From positions 14,168,190-14,232,189 of the forward strand of contig NC_135999.1 in NCBI RefSeq assembly GCF_048128805.1: 64,000 nucleotides of DNA, given 5' to 3'. Every line of letters begins with the position of its first letter. Within the stretch, counting starts at the first letter, position 1. Positions 29,501 to 41,353 of the stretch are shown piece after piece. This DNA comes from Centroberyx gerrardi. Its lineage: Eukaryota; Chordata; Actinopteri; Beryciformes; Berycidae. The notes beneath the pieces are model-generated. The model did no database searches, was not told the DNA's origin, and was given only the letters and a program-made list of their open reading frames with translations. A program made the position numbers and the translations under genes.

Positions 29501-32500
29501 TGAACTGGTTGATGAAAGGAGCAATATTGAAGCCTAGTGTTGGCTCCTGACCCTGGACAGCACTTTCCAGCAGCAACGTGTCTGACTCCACCAGCATACC
29601 ATACACCACAATGCGTTCTGGGAAAATACGACCTCCTTCCTCCAGTAGACATCTAGTATAGATCATAGAGACTTTTCACTCAAAACAGAAGAATAGAAGT
29701 TTTTCCTTTCAAAGTACAGCTAAAAAAACATAACAAAACAAAAAAACACAGCTCATGCAACATTTTCTGGCATGTCCTAAACTGGTGTCACCAACATGCC
29801 CCACTTTGGCCACTTCCACTTACCTCGCCAGTGAAGCTTTCTCCATCAACTTCTGTCTTATCAGACCACAAGTCTCTACACAGTCCAAGATGATGCCGGT
29901 CCACAGCTTTTCCCTGGAGGGCCTCTGCAGCACGGCCTGCTCATCCTCCGTGTGGTTGAGCCAGAACTCCAGATTCTGTTCTGGGACGTTATTGGAGCAG
30001 GCCAGCCTCCTCAGGACCTCCTGCTGCTGACTCTTCTCCACTGAGCTGTAGGCCTTGACATGTCCTTGGCTGGCAGCCATTAGAGAGAGCAGGGAGAAGC
30101 CCTCGGACACGTCCAGCACATAGAACAGGTCACTAGGGTCGGCGGAGTCGGTCGGGTTAGTGAGGTCACTGGCAAGTCCGACAGATTTGAGACCTGATCC
30201 TCGCCCCTGGTTTTGACGTGCAGCCTTCAGGTTGGTGATGAGCTTGGCTAGCGCGCTGCAAAAACTCTGATGGTAATGCTGGTTGTTCAGGAGCGCCATT
30301 TCTGAACATTCCAGCATGCAGAAGTCTTTGGCTTGATTCTGCTCAGTTTGGAGACACGCTAACGCACTGCAGAGTTCTGCCTCTGGGTTTGGGTTTGGGT
30401 TTGGGTTTGGGATGGGGTTTCCGGTATACTGTGAATCCACACGCTTTTCTAAACGGATTTCATGCCCATCTCTCACCACGGCAACACTGCAGAGCCTCAG
30501 GTAGGCGTCTCGGCAGGAGACCTCGACAATCAGCTCATCTCTAGGTCTTAGGGCAAAACCTGGGAAGAAACAACAGGAGAAACCATTTACTTGGCCCCTT
30601 TCACTAGAGCTACATGGGTGAAAATAAATGGGCTAGTATCTTTCTGCACCTGCTGTAACAAAGAATGTCAAACTGACTAAAAACTTCAAATGAGAAATAG
30701 AAAAGCAACAATAAATACAAACACACACAAATAACATTATTATTCACAATGCCATGCTTATAAATTGGAGGGGAAGAGAGGGGGAAGGGGGAAAGGAGGG
30801 AGAGGTAGAAAGGGAAGGAGAGAGGAAGAGAGAGCTAGGGAGAGAGCCCAATAGAGAAATGAGATTCAGGGGACCGGGTGCAGAGAGGGGGGGAGAGGCG
30901 CAGAGAGGAATCCTAAAGGAATAACATCTGTTCATGTCTTCATGTCAGTGCGTGGCTTGTCAGGGGCATTTGGGAAAAATGCATATTTATTGCCTATAAG
31001 AATTTCATGAACACTAAAGAGCGTCACAGGCGATCACGGCGCACACGGCGCATCGGCCGGGAAACGGATGTTGGTGATCACCGGGTAAGGTGGCGGCTCC
31101 CTTGACGCTGCCCTTGCCAATTAGTGGCTCTGTGAAATGCAGTAGAGCCCTGCCTGAAAGATGATGCACCGCTGTACCACCCGCACCGTGTCACTGCCTG
31201 CCTACGGCGATCAAGTGCACAGCGGCATGACCTGCTACCGAAACATAGCATAGATGTACAGTGCCCTTTAGAACATTTGGCACCCTTGATTTAAGAAAAC
31301 AAAAAAGACAAAACACAGCCAGTAACTTATATTCAATGCTCTGGAAATTTACCAAATTATATTGTTTTATTCTAAAGCAATTTTTAACTTAACTAACTTT
31401 AATTTTTTTAAGTGTGTTGCTAAAAATACATTTAACTTTGGTATAACCGCTTCAATTACAAGCCTTCAATATCATAAAAATGGTGGTATAGCCTATTCCT
31501 ATGGGACCCTTTAATGGGTCTCAATGGTATATTTTGGTATTTTTCAGTTACTGTTATTTTTTACTCTGGCATATTGTGGACTTTATGATTGAGCAATGAA
31601 GTGTCAAGATATTGAGAACCTGTGGGAACAAAATCCTCATGTGCTTTCATCCTGCCACTACAGTACATGAAGAAACAAATGGTGCACTTTAGACTATACT
31701 CTCTTATACTTTTCACAGAGATCAACACGGAAATAGTCAGAAATCCTGCCCCAAAATAAACTTCAGACCAGTGGTACAGAAGTAGTAATGACTATAGGCA
31801 AAAATACTTCTTCCAAGTATCAATGCCCTGACATTATTTAGTTAATAATGTAGTCCCCCGGAGTATTTAAGAGCCAAACCTAATTCATACTTACAGACAA
31901 AACAAAATATCAAAATGTATTCAAGTTTAAATGTAATTGAATAGAAATTTAGGAGGACTTTAATTGCCTTTGCAATTATGTGTGTCAATAACTGTGCCAA
32001 CCATTATTTTTAGAATAAATGTTTGGAAAGAAACTAATTGTGCACAATTGCTTTAAAATAAAATAATATAACCATCATTTCTGTATAATAGAAAACAACA
32101 TTATCTATCTTTTACAGCTTAATTATTATGTCACCTTTACCATAGATGTTTTTATATCCTCTTTGGCTTATGTTTTCCAAGGGTGCTCATAATTCTGGAA
32201 GGTCAATGTATCAAGACAAATGTTGAAATATTTATACATACGTATATATATATATATTAAAAAAAAAAGCATTTCACAAGGGAGCTGAACTGATGATACA
32301 TGCAGTCTGGGTGACTGAGGCAAGCCTTGAGATTTTTCCTCAGACTTTTCATGATAAACACCAAAGCAAGCGCAAGTTCCCACAACATACACTGCCCTCC
32401 TCTGATATAACTCGGAAATGCATGATAAATGGAAGCTGAGAATACAAGCTGAACAGAAGATAAAATAAATATGATTAGAATATGATTACTTTATCAGCAT

Positions 32501-35500
32501 GTTGAATTCATCAGCATGACCCCCTTTTGTTTGTCTTCTCAAAAGGTCAGAATTTGAAGGATGAATTGGTTCGGGCCGACACACATGCACCGACAACTTC
32601 TGCTACAATATTGGATGTCGTTGGGAACTTTCCTTGCAGAAAGTGTGTTTCTTGTGCCTATTATCTCAAATGTGATTCTTTTACACATCTCTTCAATAAG
32701 AAGGTTCACATGCTAGTCCACTCATGTGGTATACATAATTGTTTGCCTATGTTGCTTGGTATATGTTGTTACTGGAAAACAGTACACCTCCCTCTGATTT
32801 ACAGTTCCTGGGCATTGAAAGAATCCCTCAGGATCGTAGAGGTGAAGACCAGAAGAAAAAATTATAAGCATTTTGGATATTTAAGTTAAAATCATTAGCA
32901 CCCAATGGCATGAACGAGGAGTCAGCTGACTTTTGTCTGATCATGTATCCATCAGTTATTCGTTTTTATTGTATCATTGCTGTTAAGGGGGTCCAAATTA
33001 TGGATTCTGTCTGTTTTGATCCTCTTGGCTCTCTTAGGGTTAGTAATAAATTGATTTGTTTATACTTTGCTTTACTTGTGAACTCAGAATGCTTTGGGAT
33101 ATTCATTGTAAGGGGGGCGGGACAGTAGTCATTGACTGATCTTTACCTCTGTTCATGAGTTTGGCATTGGAAATAATTAGTCATAATTAAAGGGAAATGC
33201 TTTGGGCGAGACAGATGGCCAATGTTGCTTAAACTGAACATGGATCAAAATCAACATGGCCATTCCTTTGTGCAGAGCAATCAATCAACACTTTCCACAA
33301 AAGATGCATCCAGGAGAACCATTGTTGCCGTAATGGTCACCTAATGCCGTTGCCTCATATAGTGTCTCCTAGCAGACGTGCATATGTCTATTAGCATCTT
33401 ACCATTGGGTTTCTGGACAGGGTAGATGGCTTGCTCCCAGCAGGTGTCCTCCTGCGGTCCAGTGGACAGGCTGCTCTCCTCGTCCAGGTGCAGCTGGAAC
33501 CACACAGCCAGGGCGTCAAGCTCACCCTCATGGGTGACAGGCAGACGCAGTCGCTGAACCTCCCTGGAGCTTAGCCCCTCCAGTTCCTACAGGTGAGGTG
33601 AGCCTCAGCATTAGTATCGGAGCTAAATAAAATTACATGCTAGATCTAAGTAAATGTTTGTCCCCCCCTCCGCCAGACCTTTGCTGTACAGAGTTCTATG
33701 TTCCAAGTCAACTTGCCTGGATAAATAAGGGTTCATTTTGTATTTTTATCCAGATTAGAGGTACTAATAATTATATTTTATTGAAAATGTATTCAACTAA
33801 GGACAAAGTCTTATGATAACCTGGTGAAAGGTAAAGGCCTCAGGCGGTGTAGCACAAAAACAGGTGACAAGACGGTAATACAAAATAAAACAACAGATAG
33901 GGGAAAATCACAGGCAGAAACACAGGGCAGACACAAGCATAGGGCATTACAATAAAAAGTAGTGGTATATTTAACATTATAGGCAGATAACAAATGAGGA
34001 ACAATCGAGATCACCACAGATAAATATCAAGGATAAACGACATCAGCCCAAGCAAGAGGTGTTCAGATAACAGAGACTGACTTAAATACAAAACAGTAAA
34101 GGCAGAGATAATGGGGTTGTCAGTGTTGCTTCTGAGTGGGAAATGAACTCGAGTTTCAGAGAGAATGTTTAAAAGGAGTTGTGAAGAAGAAAAAAAAAAG
34201 AACAGGAAAAAACATCCAATGTCAAAGTCTTTCAACTCATTCCAGTTGCGGGCGGTAGCCAAGAGTAACAACATACAACCCCATGGGGGTGTGGGCCTTT
34301 GGGAGTTTTCAATGGACAGATTGGATGTTTCAGATGGAAGATTGGATTTGTACTTTTTCAAGCATAAAAAGTAACTTGTCACTACATCTGCGGGAGATCC
34401 AAATGCAATAGGAAAAAACTTTCCTTCCTTCTTAATTTTTCAGTCCAGCACTCACCACCATTTTCCTAAGAGTGGGATACGTGAACACACTCAAGGCTGA
34501 AGTTAGCAGAGGATTTGCTGACCTTGATGCTCATAATTCAGTATTGCAGTTGATGTGGAGTGCATGCCAGAATACTGACAGATTGAACCACATGAATTAC
34601 AATACATCAGCACATAGAACCAAGTTTCAGAGTTTGCCTCTTTTATTCCAGTATTCTGGTATCACAGCTCTGCCATCAGGCTACCCAGGTATTGAGCATC
34701 TTTGGAAGCACCTACTGTGTATGTGTGAATAAATATTCTCTGTGTTGAAAATCAACAAATTATCACACAGGTACTGGCTGGCAGAGAGATACTGTCTCTC
34801 CATTGTAAAAGTTGACCGTTTATTTTATTATTTTATTACTTTATGCTTATGATTGATTAACGTGTACAAAAGAAAAGGTGCCAGGTGTTCATTGGGAGCT
34901 GATAAATCAGAACAATAAATACCATGCAGCCACTGATGTGTAATATTTAGGCCTGTGGGGCAGGCAATATGTTCGTTACATGGGACCAGTAGAAATATGG
35001 TCAAGTAAATTAATCCTTTTTTTGCTCGACTTAGGGCCACACACACCCATTGAAGTGTTATGTTAAGACTTGTCACACAGGCTGTATATCAATAAGCTAT
35101 ATGGTACAAGTAAAAAGTTAAATATATTAAAAATGCCATGCGGACTGCACATCCGTTCATTTATCATGTTGTTTACAGCTTTATGTTAAGCAGCCTATAT
35201 GTTAATAGGCTATATGGGACTTTTGAATCTATGTTCAAAATTTGCTTTGTTCAATTAAAATATAAGATACAGATAAATGTTTGGCCCTCAACTTGATTCC
35301 AGTTTCTCAATATGGCCCTCACCAAGATTGAATGTACTATCTCTGGTCTCAGGATGTGTCTTTGCTCACCTGCACGTTGTTGAAATCTATGTCGAGGGCT
35401 CTGAAGGGCTGCGTGAGAGGCGTGTACCCCCCCGGCAGTCTGCTCAGCCTCTCTGTGGTGTAAGGCTCCATGGAGTCATCTGGCTCGGAGGTGCAGCTCA

Positions 35501-38500
35501 CTGGGCTATGGAGCTCCCCCGCTGCAGCCATGGACAAACACCCCACCTCCGACACACAAAGCCTGTAAAAAAAGAAACGGCAATCTAATGCTAGGACGAC
35601 ACACCTTGTATTGTTGCCTCAATAGAGTCGGCCAGCTAAGCAATGATCTTCTAATTCTCTAGGAACGAAGATGAGTAATTGAGTAAAACTTTCATTATTC
35701 AGTTTATATGAAGTGGCAGAGAACGTAAGCATTGAGTGGAAATTGATGTGGGGTTTTGTTCTGAGAAGTTGCATACAGGAAAAGTGCTTTTAGTAAAGTC
35801 TGAGAAGATGAACCAGATAAATAGGAAATGTCATCTTTAAAGAGTTCAGCTGGACTCTGTGGGCCTACCTGTGATGCCGGCGGATCTCAAGGCACTCAAC
35901 AGCCATACCAAACACTGTGGCTCCAGCAGGGATGACCCGGCCCGTCGTAGATGGTCCCATGAACTCATTCTGGCTATTCTGTAGGACAGGAAATAGAACA
36001 TTAAATCTTAAATCTTTTGTGATTAGGAGTGTAGTGCCTAAGAAGTTCAGTGAGATCAGAGAGATAGGGCAATCAAGCAGTTTGGTGACAAGAAAAATAG
36101 AACAACAGAAAATAGTGGAAAAAAGTGCAGGGGCTACTGCATCTGGCGTTACAATGATGTAGAGTCACTTGAAGACAGTTTTGCCAGTTTTGCTGTACTG
36201 TGGGTGACGTTATGTGGCAAATTCACACTGGCGAGTTCATGGATTACCACGGTTTTCCAATTACATATTTTCCCGTCCGGATGACAGACTGAAATTACCA
36301 ATGTGCATGGGCAAAATCAAATTAGCGACCTCCACTGGAAATACTAATGCTTGTCCAGAGGGCTTTAGACATATCTGTCACCATGCAAAACGAGTCTGTC
36401 CAAAGAACAACATACCTGCCGAGATACCTATTGGCAAATGGCAGTAGATTTGGGGAAACATCTGATAATCCTGCAGGAAATAATGAGCTCCACACTGCAC
36501 CAAGCACCAACCGTTCTCGCTACTGGGCCACCTCAGCTATGCACTACGCATCATCCGTCAAGGCCACTCATTTATTTCTCATCTGATAACTCTTGCATCC
36601 TCTGTCCCCTGACTTCTCCAAACAGTCATAAGATGAGGCATATGACAGGAAGATGCTTAGGTATACTGAGTGGGCAGCGAAGATGCAGCAGCGGGGTTGG
36701 AAAGCTTAGAGCTTAGAGCAGGCTGTAAAAGCTATGATTGAGGCAGCTGGTGGAGAATATATTGTATCATCATGCTTATCAGTTACATGTTCTTCAATCC
36801 CAATAGGGAGAGTCAGTCATCTCTTAGTGTGCAAATACTAACTTTTTTCAAGCTTTTCATGCTTGCTGACATATTGTTTATTATTAGTATTCCTGCTGGT
36901 ACAGTGGCCAGTGGACAACACAGTTAGGTCTCCTGCCCTGTGCTTGTGCTTAGTGTTTTAAGTCACCTGTGGAGGTAGGAGTAGATGGTGCCAGGCATGA
37001 ATGAGACTCTCTATTATGCCCTCTCCAAATAAGCCTGCATCTACCGTCTCTGTCACCACCAAGGACACCCTGAGAGGGGAGCAAAAAACAAAAGAACATT
37101 CATGAGAAGAGCATGAGAAACACTTCTTAGATCTAAAAAAACTAATGTAAGTTATCTATCTAGTATTCACAGATGTACATATTTGCGCCTGGAGGGTCAG
37201 TGATAAGGTCTTTTCTCTAGGTATTATTCTTACCTGTGTGGGATGTCTTTAGGCACTTCCATCTCCAGAGATTTCATATGGAGGATATTGATGCTGCCAT
37301 TCATTCCATTGGCAGTCACCACCTCACAGGCCAGTTCGTACATCGTCTTAGACAGTTCACAGGCGTACACCTCGGCAGCTCCTGCCTTCTTAGCACACAT
37401 GCTTAACAGAAAGAACCAGGAAATAAGACCAAGAATACTCATGCAGAAAAGAGTAGAATTCAAAACAAAAAAGTCAGATACGACTGAACACAAATGTGCA
37501 GTCTAATTTTGGAGGATCTAGTTCTACAATCTTTATAACAGATGGATCTTAACAATTAAGTACACACTATAACTTAAAACATTCCTACAAAAAAATAAAA
37601 AACATATAATCAGGTTTCCAAATTCTCATGAAAATATCTCACCCAAGGATCCCAGTGCCAGTACCTATGTCAAGTACAGTGTTGCAGCCTCTCTGTACAG
37701 CCTTCTGAATGGCTTGCTGGTACTTCTGGTTCCTCCCACGGTCGTTGAGCATCAAGAAGTGCCAGCGCTCCACCAGCCAGTTGGCCACACGGTAGAAGTT
37801 CTCCCTGGCTTCTGGATAGTCCGGCTTCAGCTTCAAGGCCTTGTGGAAATGACCAGCAGCTTCATCTCTGAATCCCATTCTGGACATTAAAAGGAGTTGC
37901 ACAACACAGGCAACACAAATTAAAGTAGACAATCTATCTAGAAAAACAGTTACAGCTACAGTTTTTTGCCCTGCAGTAAGGGGAGTGGTGATGCATCCCC
38001 AGAAAATATTAATCTTCATACATACTGCCGTCATGCAGAGGAGGAGCGTACCTGAACAGGTGTTCACCCATGCTGTTGAGGATGACCTCATCAGTAGGGA
38101 AGAGTTCCAGGGCTTGTTCGTAACAGTCAAAGAGATCCTGAATGCGCCCCAGAGAGTCCAGCTCATCTGCCCATTTGAAGAGAGTGAACCTGAAGGACTC
38201 CTGCAAGGACAAGGTCACAACATTATGTGCCAAAATTGCAAAAGTTAAATGTGCACAGTGCTTTGCAATAGATGTAAGTACACTGGTGTACAGAAGTGTA
38301 AACAGTCGTTACCCTTGCGAAGTCCTTTAACACAGGGGCAAGGTTGAGGACCAGCAGGTAGTGGACAAATGCAGTGCCATAGTCTTGGTTGAACAGGCAC
38401 TGCTGGGCGCTCTCCAGGGATCTGGACACCAGCTCGTTCCTGGCAGGGTCCTCCCTGTGCCGCCGCCGGGGCCTCCTGCCCCGCTTTGGCCTTGTACTGG

Positions 38501-38510
38501 CATTGGGCAT
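26583..38510 (-). CDS. prmt9: Protein arginine methyltransferase 9, complete, 12 coding exons
   Basis: SAM-dependent type II arginine methyltransferase. In mammals it makes symmetric dimethylarginine on the splicing factor SF3B2. Exons in transcript order: 38313-38510, 38052-38200, 37643-37879, 37234-37401, 36967-37069, 35869-35978, 35370-35562, 33403-33586, 29824-30559, 29499-29652, 27585-27707, 26583-26822. Borders are GT-AG, phases close, 864 aa (human 845). Visible: basic N-terminus, TPR-like repeats (about 30-155), SAM motif [10 protein letters not shown] (184-192), acidic E210 in YACELSKTM, double-E loop [12 protein letters not shown] (E258, E267), EPYTTE...PGGY block, a second degenerate methyltransferase half ending in the PFWYQIHLD and [10 protein letters not shown] blocks. 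The start is the first ATG, followed by PN as in human. An in-frame (Asn-Pro)4 run sits in exon 9. No disrupting change seen. Confidence 0.96.
30385..30411 (-). repeat. prmt9: In-frame hexanucleotide repeat encoding Asn-Pro dipeptides in prmt9
   Basis: Four GGGTTT units plus GGG on the + strand are read on the minus strand as AAC CCA repeats. They sit just before the conserved EAELCSALA block, in a linker that varies in length between species. Confidence 0.9.
30766..30906. repeat. Polypurine (G/A-rich) tract in prmt9 intron 8
   Basis: Almost pure purine on the + strand (pyrimidine in the sense of prmt9), made of irregular GGGA, GAGA and AAGG units. It lies about 200 bases upstream of the acceptor of the large exon 9 in transcript sense. 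Confidence 0.8.
31259..32208. mobile_element. Tc1-like DNA transposon remnant, 950 bp, in prmt9 intron 8
   Basis: Left end CAGTGCCCTTTAGAACATTT then GGCACCCTTG. The right end is its degenerate inverted complement (AAGGGTGC...AATTCTGGAAGGTCAATG). TA dinucleotides flank both ends (31257-31258 and 32209-32210). The terminus matches a Tc1-like repeat family I know from many teleosts. No transposase frame survives inside. Confidence 0.75.
37081..37230. other. Short prmt9 intron 4
   Basis: Non-coding intron sequence between the exons ending at 37234 and starting at 37069. Nothing else was recognised; listed to make the exon limits clear. Confidence 0.6.
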
Positions 38511-39200
38511 CCCTTACATAAGCAAGGCAAAGGACAAAGTGAGGAAAAAATAATGAATCTCTAATGAGACATGATGAAACACAATCCACACAGATGGGAG
38601 AAGTTTGCCAGGTAAACTGAAGGTGCTACCAAAAGGACAAATTAATAACAAAAAACACACAGGGTGCCACATACTGGGGTTCTTCATATGGCTCATGACA
38701 ATACTTAGTAAAGACATTTTGGCAAGCAACCTGGCTATTATTAGTTTAGCTAGGCTGACTAGGATGATTCGAGCATAGATGCTACTTCACTTTGCATACT
38801 ATTTTATTCTATCTACTTGCCTTATTTTCAAACTACACAAGTTAAGAATTCTTATGTTAACTTACTGTGTGTTGGATTAGATCATGGGCTGGGATAACTG
38901 AAAGGGTATTCCAGGTCGAGATACTCGGAAAGGTTACCGTTGTCTTACTGTTACTTTCACTGTTGTGACTTGTTGTTCCTAATTTAAAAACAACGCTAAT
39001 GTTACGTTTGTGTCAAGTAACGTTGTTAGCATCGTTATGTCAGTTATTGCCACTAGCGACCGATCCTTCCTCAGTTTGTTAGTAAGCAAGCAAGCTAGCT
39101 CACCTCGTTTTGACAGGCGCTACGACCTGTAGAATAAAATTGCAATAGGTCTATTTACATTCATGCGATGTTGGCAAGCTACAGCATACAACTGTTAAAT
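38511..39200 (-). promoter_or_regulatory. prmt9: Putative prmt9 5' UTR intron, non-coding exon 1 and promoter
   Basis: On the minus strand a pyrimidine-rich run ends in ATGTAAG just before the start codon, which looks like a splice acceptor within the 5' UTR. A good minus-strand donor, AACGAG/GTGAGC, lies at 39104/39103. A non-coding first exon at about 39105-39150 spliced to the start-codon exon is therefore likely. The transcription start is unproven. Confidence 0.4.
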
Positions 39201-40360
39201 ACATTTCATCAGAGAACCATGTATTTCACATCTGCGTCTGGGTGTCCGCGCGCTAAATAAGTCGGGGAGAAACATATCAAGTAACCCAATGTTCCACACG
39301 TCCGTTTGTACTGAAGTTTATGTAGCTCAGATATGTGTAACCACGGTCTAGTCTTATTTTCATTTTGGAATCAGACAGGGAAACATGCTGAATAATAGTT
39401 TCCGTTTTTCTCAGATTCTAAAATAAATGTGAATTTAACACAAGCACAGTGTTGTGGACGCCAGGGATATACGTTGCCTCTGACGGAGCCAGGAGCCAAT
39501 GGCAGAGAAGTCCTAGTAGGGGGAGTACAACCAAAGATGATGCATTTACCGACCAAGATAGTTCACATATTCAAGCCCATAAGAACCCTTGCCCGCTGGA
39601 ACGGCCTAGGGGCATTATCTATTTATGAATAGTCAGGTAGCAGGATGTATACAGCCACTATTGAATGCAAGAATCTTCGTGACTGTTCATTATCAACATT
39701 TAAGTTACAGTGCTGTTGATTTTTTACCTTACAACTCATACGTGAATCTACGGCAGTGCATAGAGGACATACATAAACATTTTTTCTCTTTTGTAATGTC
39801 GCGATTACCTCGTTATCACTGGCGCACACTGCCTCCACATCCACACATAACGTGGCGCCGTTCAGCAGCATGGAGCAGGCCGGTTCTAGACTGCTTTGAT
39901 TAGGGGCAGTAACAGATATTGGTTGGTCACCAACTACATAACAGTGCTAGTGTTAATATTGTGTTCTTCAGGACTGTAATGTGCACTTTTTGTTAACGTT
40001 TGTTTTTATCTAAAGCCATAGTAATTAATACATAATTTATTTAACTTTAAACCCACCCAACAGATCAGGCAATTCTTTAATTCAGCCAATTGGTAATTAC
40101 AGACAGCATAGGGATGTTTAGGACATCAGTCCATGATGAATATTCATAATTGAAACCAAAAAGGAATATAGAAAATAAACCATTTTTCAGAAGGTGACCA
40201 TGGAGAGATGAGATCACTTACAGCATAGTCCATTGGCGTCTTTGCTTGGCTGGAGAAGCCTATAGGCTTCTCCACCCTATGGGTCACTACTGTATTAGTG
40301 CGAGTAAACAGGTTTACATTATGTCACCAAATTGTACAGTAATGTGGAAATAAGAATATC
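39201..40360. other. prmt9-arhgap10 spacer, left part
   Basis: No gene was recognised. It contains a perfect 22-base palindrome at 40252-40273 (arms GGAGAAGCC around TATA). Confidence 0.5.
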
Positions 40361-40717
40361 ACACATATCGGATCATAAATTAGACCTACTCATGTGTAAT
40401 CACTCAATAAGCTATTATGGCTCTCAAGATATAGCTGTGCGTAATGGCTGTGCGTAATGATGGCTGTTGTGGCGCTGTTAGTAAGCGGAGAACAAGTCAG
40501 ATTTTTCTGGCCCATGATGATGATTGGTGTTTATGTCCAAACCAGGTTAAACGGGTGTGCATCCAATAAACATGGACAACGTCAGACTCGTTCTCTGCTT
40601 ACTAACAGCCACAGAAGCCACTGTATCGTTTTGCACAGCCATTACGCACTGCTATATATAGTGACCCATATAGCTTGATTACACGTGAGTAGGTCTAATT
40701 TATGATCCGATTTGTGT
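40361..40717. repeat. Large inverted repeat (MITE-like hairpin), about 357 bp
   Basis: The left arm beginning ACACATATCGGATCATAAAT is repeated inverted at the right end (to 40717). About 45 bases are near identical at the tips, and further paired blocks follow (TGCGTAATGGCTGTGC, GCTGTTAGTAAGC). No coding capacity. No convincing target duplication was found, and the right end runs directly into a TAG microsatellite. Confidence 0.7.
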
Positions 40718-40744
40718 AGTAGTAGTAGTAGTAGTAGTAGTAGT
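40717..40744. repeat. (TAG)n microsatellite
   Basis: About nine TAG units directly after the inverted repeat. Confidence 0.9.
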
Positions 40745-40902
40745 GTAACTCAGCAAAGTGGAACTCACTGTGTCACTTTGCTTTTCCTCTCTTTCCTTTC
40801 TTTCTTTTCTCTTCTGATGCCAGATTATGAACTTTTTAAGTATTTCTGCTCTAAGATTTTCCATGTCTGATGTGACAGAGTTGCTGCTCCCACCGAAAAG
40901 AC

Positions 40903-40927
40903 AGGGTTAGGGTTAGCGTTAGGGTTA
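40903..40927. repeat. Short telomere-like repeat (GGGTTA)~4
   Basis: GGGTTAGGGTTAGCGTTAGGG-like tract with one mismatch. Confidence 0.75.
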
Positions 40928-41353
40928 AAAAATAACACTGCTGACACCGCAGGTTGGCTTTACGTAAACTGGGTGGCGAGGTTAGAAGCCATGGATATTT
41001 TGGGCATGATTAACATCTGTTATGTTAGGCGGCATTTTAGCCGTTTGAGACAGAGCCATATATGATAATTTCACTGCAATTAAAATTTAGCATCTTTTGA
41101 ATCTTTGGAATATTCCCAACTTTTATCAACCAATTGGCTTACACTGACATCACGCTGCCTGCTGACAGTCATAAATCTCAATCATACTCAATCATAAAAC
41201 TCAATCATAAAACAGCATGCAACAGTGGCAGAGGCTCATGTCGTGCGGTGAGCAATTACCTGGAGAAGAGAGAGCAGAGAACAGCAGCAGCAGCAGAGAG
41301 CAGAAACAGGATATTTTTAGAGACAGATTATTGCTAGAGGTTCTCCTCAAGAC

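Noticed and set aside
32527-32889. 120-codon + strand frame in prmt9 intron 8
   Set aside because: No recognisable domain, no supported start or splice sites, atypical composition; probably chance.
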